A DNA stretch of 7,323 nt from an uncultured Lachnospiraceae bacterium (GTDB taxonomy: Bacteria > Bacillota > Clostridia > Lachnospirales > Lachnospiraceae). A program made the translations under genes and the position numbers. Of this stretch, positions 4,469 to 7,323 are shown piece after piece. Positions within the stretch are counted from its first letter, which is position 1. Each line of letters starts with the position of its first letter. Location: positions 1 through 7,323 of the forward strand of contig CASDUB010000108.1 in NCBI GenBank assembly GCA_949283905.1, written 5' to 3'. Below the pieces are notes generated by a model that was not told the origin of the DNA, did not search any database, and saw only the letters and a list, made by a program, of their open reading frames with translations.

Positions 4469-6784
4469 ATGAAGAAAATCTCACCGAATGATCTTTCTTT
4501 AAAAGAAAAAATCCATATAGCTGCAGGAAACTCTTTTTGGAGCTTGGGCAATGTTGAAAGAGTCGGACTTCCGGCTGTTAAAGTTGCCGACGCCTCCAAC
4601 GGGATAAGAGAGCAGTATAAAGATGAAGGATATACCTGCAAGCTCGGAAATAAGCCGTCGATCTGTTATCCTGCGCTGTGCGCCGGCGGATGCAGCTTCG
4701 ATACGGAAATAATTTTTGAGATTGGAAGAACTCTCGGGGAAGAATGCAAAAAGCGCGGGATATCGGTTTTGCTCGGACCCGGTATAAATATAAAAAGAAG
4801 TCCTCTCTGCGGACGAAACTTCGAATATTTCAGTGAAGATCCGCTGCTTTCCGGAAAACTGGGAGCGGCATTTATAAAAGGTGTGCAAAGTACCGGCGTT
4901 GCGGCATGTCCTAAACATTTTGCGGCGAACAATCAGGAAACGAGAAGGTGCAAGAGCGATTCCGTTATTGACGACAAAACGCTTTTTGAAATATATCTTC
5001 GAAGTTTCGAAATAGCCGTAAAGGACACAAAACCCTGGAGTATAATGGCTGCCTATAACAGACTTAACGGCGTATATTGCTGTGAAAATAAATGGCTTTT
5101 AAACGATGTGCTCAGAGAAGACTGGGGATTTGACGGAGCTGTTATTTCAGACTGGGGCGCCGTAAATGATATATCAAAATCCATTGCGGCGGGACTTGAT
5201 GTCGACATGCCCGGCGCCGTAAATTTTTATCAGAAATATATAGAAGAGTGTGTAATTTCGGGTAAGCTTGATGAAAAAGCTCTTGACTATTCGGCGGGGA
5301 ATGTCATTCGTCTTGCCGAAAGAACGGAAGAGTCGAGAATACCCGGATTTGACTTTGATGAAAATAAGCATCTTGAGATTGCGAGAAAAGCAGCGGAATC
5401 TTCGTTTGTTCTTTTAAAGAACGAAGGCAATCTTCCGCTTGAAAAAGAAATGAAGATACTCGTCATCGGAAGCTTCGCTAAAAGGCCGAGATTTCAGGGC
5501 GCCGGAAGCAGCAAGGTAAAATTGTCACATCTCGAAACTCCATGGATGTATTTAAGAGATTATTTTGAAAATATTTCCTATGAAAAAGGTTATGACGACG
5601 ATCCGGATACAAATGATAAATGCTTTAAAGACACTATCAGGGCAGCAAAAAAAGCCGACAGGATATTGTTCTTTGCGGGGCTTCCGGAGAATCTGGAATC
5701 TGAAGGCTTTGACAGATCGGATATGAAGCTGCCTGAACAGCAGAACAAGCTGATCAAAGAGATATCGCGGATAAATAAAAATATAAGCGTCATCATACAG
5801 GCGGGAGCGCCTGTAGAAATGCCGTGGAAAGACGAAGTAAACGCCGTTATGATGTGCTATCTTCCCGGAAGCTGTTTCGGAAGCGCATTTTTAAATGTTA
5901 TAACAGGTAAAGTCAGCCCGTCGGGAAGACTTGCCGAAAGTTTTCCGAAAAAACTTGAGGATACGCCTAATTACGCTATTTACCCTTCCCACGGAAAGAC
6001 TGCCGTATATGCGGAAGGCACCGATATAGGTTACAGATATTACAATAAAGGTATAAAACCTGCATATCCTTTCGGACACGGACTTTCCTATACGACATTT
6101 AAATACAGTGATATGAAAGCGGAGGTTTCAGGAGATAAGATCATCGTCAAATGCGAGATAGAAAATACGGGAAATTATGATTCCAAAGAGGTCGTACAGA
6201 TCTATATATCGAAAAAAGACGAGCCTTGCGGCAGAAAGCTTGCGGCATTTACCAAGGTGTTCCTGAAAAAAGGGGACAAGGTTACCGCAGAGCTTGAGAT
6301 CGATCCCGAGTATATATCGGAGCTTGATGCCGGAAAGAAGGCAATGATATTTGAAAAGGGCGCTTATAACATCTCGGCCGGAAAAAACTGCGAGCAGATG
6401 ATTATTGAGCGTGAGCTCTTTGTTGAAAAGGAATTTGTATATCCGATTAAAGCAGAACTCGGAAACGCCGAAAAAGCCGAAAATTTCAAGTATATGAATG
6501 AAGAAGAAGCGGTTATTTCGGTAAATTCATCCCTTAAAGATCTTGAAAGATATAAGATTATAAAACTTGTCATAAAGCTCGTTGAAAAAGCGGGACATAA
6601 GATTAACGGGGGAATAATAACTCCCGATAAAATGCCTGAGCTGCTGCTTAACTCGCCTTTCAGACAGATAGCTATGGGAACTAACGGAAAGATAAAAGCA
6701 GTTCATATAAAAAAAGTATGCGATTTTTTGAACAGGATTTTGAAAAATAAAGAAAATGCGTCAGAAAGAGGAAAAAATGAATAA
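4469..6784 (+). CDS. Glycoside hydrolase family 3 enzyme, beta-glucosidase type
   Basis: This 771-residue intracellular GH3 enzyme most likely removes terminal glucose (or a related sugar) from beta-linked oligosaccharides. The N-terminal barrel domain (about 10-290) shows GRNFEYFSEDP (115-125), the substrate-binding KHFAANNQE (149-157), WSIMAAYNRLNG (190-201), and VISDWGA with the predicted nucleophile Asp228. The alpha/beta sandwich domain (about 310-515) has the conserved RFQGAGSSKV (341-350) and ESEGFDR with predicted acid/base Glu412. EGTDIGYRYY and PFGHGLSYTTF (534-544) lead into a fibronectin III-like domain (about 545-645, NTGNYDSKEVVQIYI). A tail of about 120 residues ends with an SPFRQIA...GKI element known from bacterial beta-glucosidases of this layout. 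There is no signal peptide, so substrates must be imported first. The pocket motif usually written DGPxG reads DASNG (41-45). It is the first gene of an operon with the RpiR regulator, whose start overlaps its last 8 bases. Beta-xylosidase or another aryl-glycosidase activity cannot be excluded. Confidence 0.92.
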   Translation: MKKISPNDLSLKEKIHIAAGNSFWSLGNVERVGLPAVKVADASNGIREQYKDEGYTCKLGNKPSICYPALCAGGCSFDTEIIFEIGRTLGEECKKRGISVLLGPGINIKRSPLCGRNFEYFSEDPLLSGKLGAAFIKGVQSTGVAACPKHFAANNQETRRCKSDSVIDDKTLFEIYLRSFEIAVKDTKPWSIMAAYNRLNGVYCCENKWLLNDVLREDWGFDGAVISDWGAVNDISKSIAAGLDVDMPGAVNFYQKYIEECVISGKLDEKALDYSAGNVIRLAERTEESRIPGFDFDENKHLEIARKAAESSFVLLKNEGNLPLEKEMKILVIGSFAKRPRFQGAGSSKVKLSHLETPWMYLRDYFENISYEKGYDDDPDTNDKCFKDTIRAAKKADRILFFAGLPENLESEGFDRSDMKLPEQQNKLIKEISRINKNISVIIQAGAPVEMPWKDEVNAVMMCYLPGSCFGSAFLNVITGKVSPSGRLAESFPKKLEDTPNYAIYPSHGKTAVYAEGTDIGYRYYNKGIKPAYPFGHGLSYTTFKYSDMKAEVSGDKIIVKCEIENTGNYDSKEVVQIYISKKDEPCGRKLAAFTKVFLKKGDKVTAELEIDPEYISELDAGKKAMIFEKGAYNISAGKNCEQMIIERELFVEKEFVYPIKAELGNAEKAENFKYMNEEEAVISVNSSLKDLERYKIIKLVIKLVEKAGHKINGGIITPDKMPELLLNSPFRQIAMGTNGKIKAVHIKKVCDFLNRILKNKENASERGKNE

Positions 6785-7323
6785 GGAAAACTTATTTGCA
6801 AAAATTCAGAACAGTTATGACAGCTTCAGTAAAGGACAGAAGAAGATAGCCGATTACATATTGTCAAATTATGAGCAGGCTGTATTTATGACTGCGGTAA
6901 AACTCGGAAAACAGGTAGGCGTAAGCGAATCGACCACCGTCAGGTTTGCCGTAGAACTCGGATACGAAGGATATCCTGAATTTAGACAGGCTCTGGAAGA
7001 AATGGTACTCAACAGATTGAATTCGGTTCAGAGAATGGAAGTTGCCTACAGCAATATTCCGGAAGACCAGATACTTGACAGAGTGCTCCTTTCCGATATC
7101 GAAAAGATAAAACATACTCTTGAAACCTGCAGCAAAGACTCGTTTGTTGAATCGGTAAAAAATATTCTTGAAGCGAGAAGAGTTTATATAGTAGGTATAA
7201 GGAGCTGTTCTCCGTTGGCGTCGTTTCTCGGATATTATCTCGGACAGATACTTGAAGATGTAAGAGTTATCTCGACAAACAATGCCAGCGAGATCTTTGA
7301 ACAGATGATACATCTGAACGAGC
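6777..7323 (+). CDS. RpiR/MurR-family transcriptional regulator (partial, runs off the window)
   Basis: The first 182 codons of a regulator remain open at the right edge. The N-terminal RpiR helix-turn-helix domain (about 1-77) has FSKGQKKIADYIL (17-29) and the recognition region LGKQVGVSESTTVRFAVELG (43-62), then YEGYPEFRQAL (63-73). A linker leads to a SIS sugar-phosphate-binding domain from about 120, with VYIVGIRSCSPLASFLGYYL (136-155) and SEIFEQMIH (171-179). RpiR-family proteins bind DNA and sense phosphorylated sugars through the SIS domain. The ATG at 6777 has AAAGAGG at 6765-6771, 5 bases upstream, inside the GH3 gene; the two genes overlap by 8 bases (ATGAATAA), pointing to translational coupling. 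Its likely target is the promoter at 4402-4431, but this is inference. The full family length is about 280 residues, so roughly 100 residues are missing because of the window edge, not truncation. Confidence 0.92.
   Translation, partial: MNKENLFAKIQNSYDSFSKGQKKIADYILSNYEQAVFMTAVKLGKQVGVSESTTVRFAVELGYEGYPEFRQALEEMVLNRLNSVQRMEVAYSNIPEDQILDRVLLSDIEKIKHTLETCSKDSFVESVKNILEARRVYIVGIRSCSPLASFLGYYLGQILEDVRVISTNNASEIFEQMIHLNE

Noticed and set aside
6864..7313. Minus-strand open frame of 149 codons opposite the RpiR gene
   Set aside because: The plus strand encodes a clear RpiR protein over the same bases; the minus-strand peptide has no family features.

Overview
The window looks like ordinary chromosomal DNA from a low-to-moderate GC anaerobic Firmicute, most likely a Lachnospiraceae-type Clostridium relative. 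This rests on the strong AGA/ATA/GGA codon use, good AGGAG-type ribosome binding sites, clear TTGACA/TATAAT-like promoters, a DUF4317 protein (a family I know almost only from Clostridia), a short Firmicute form of RsmJ, and an RpiR regulator with a typical clostridial SIS sequence. The genus cannot be fixed from this window.

Layout from left to right. (1) Bases 1-926 are the 3' end of a polar amino acid ABC transporter operon: the last part of a permease, overlapping by 14 bases a complete ATP-binding subunit, closed by a strong intrinsic terminator at 981-1030. (2) Bases 1040-1743 are an independent unit: a sigma-A-type promoter and an RsmJ-family 16S rRNA guanine methyltransferase. (3) Bases 1769-2964 hold a DUF4317 protein of unknown function with its own probable promoter, which has a small palindrome in its spacer. 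(4) A very GC-rich, perfectly palindromic hairpin at 2982-3003 separates this gene from a convergent membrane-bound family 2 glycosyltransferase on the minus strand (3004-4266) and probably stops transcription from both sides. (5) A roughly 200-base divergent control region (4267-4468) carries a minus-strand promoter for the glycosyltransferase and a plus-strand promoter for the next gene. (6) A family 3 glycoside hydrolase (4469-6784, cytoplasmic beta-glucosidase type) overlaps by 8 bases the start of an RpiR/MurR-family sugar-phosphate-sensing regulator, which runs off the right edge.

Working together: the window is a series of short independent transcription units and not one system. Only two pairs are clearly coupled: permease with ATPase (one transporter), and beta-glucosidase with RpiR regulator (translationally coupled, suggesting regulated use of imported beta-glucosides). 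I found no mobile element, CRISPR array, phage gene, tRNA or rRNA, and no clear sign of a new biological system. The points worth a second look are the GH3/RpiR coupling, an altered substrate-pocket motif in the GH3 enzyme, the DUF4317 protein, and the small palindromes and repeats around two promoters.
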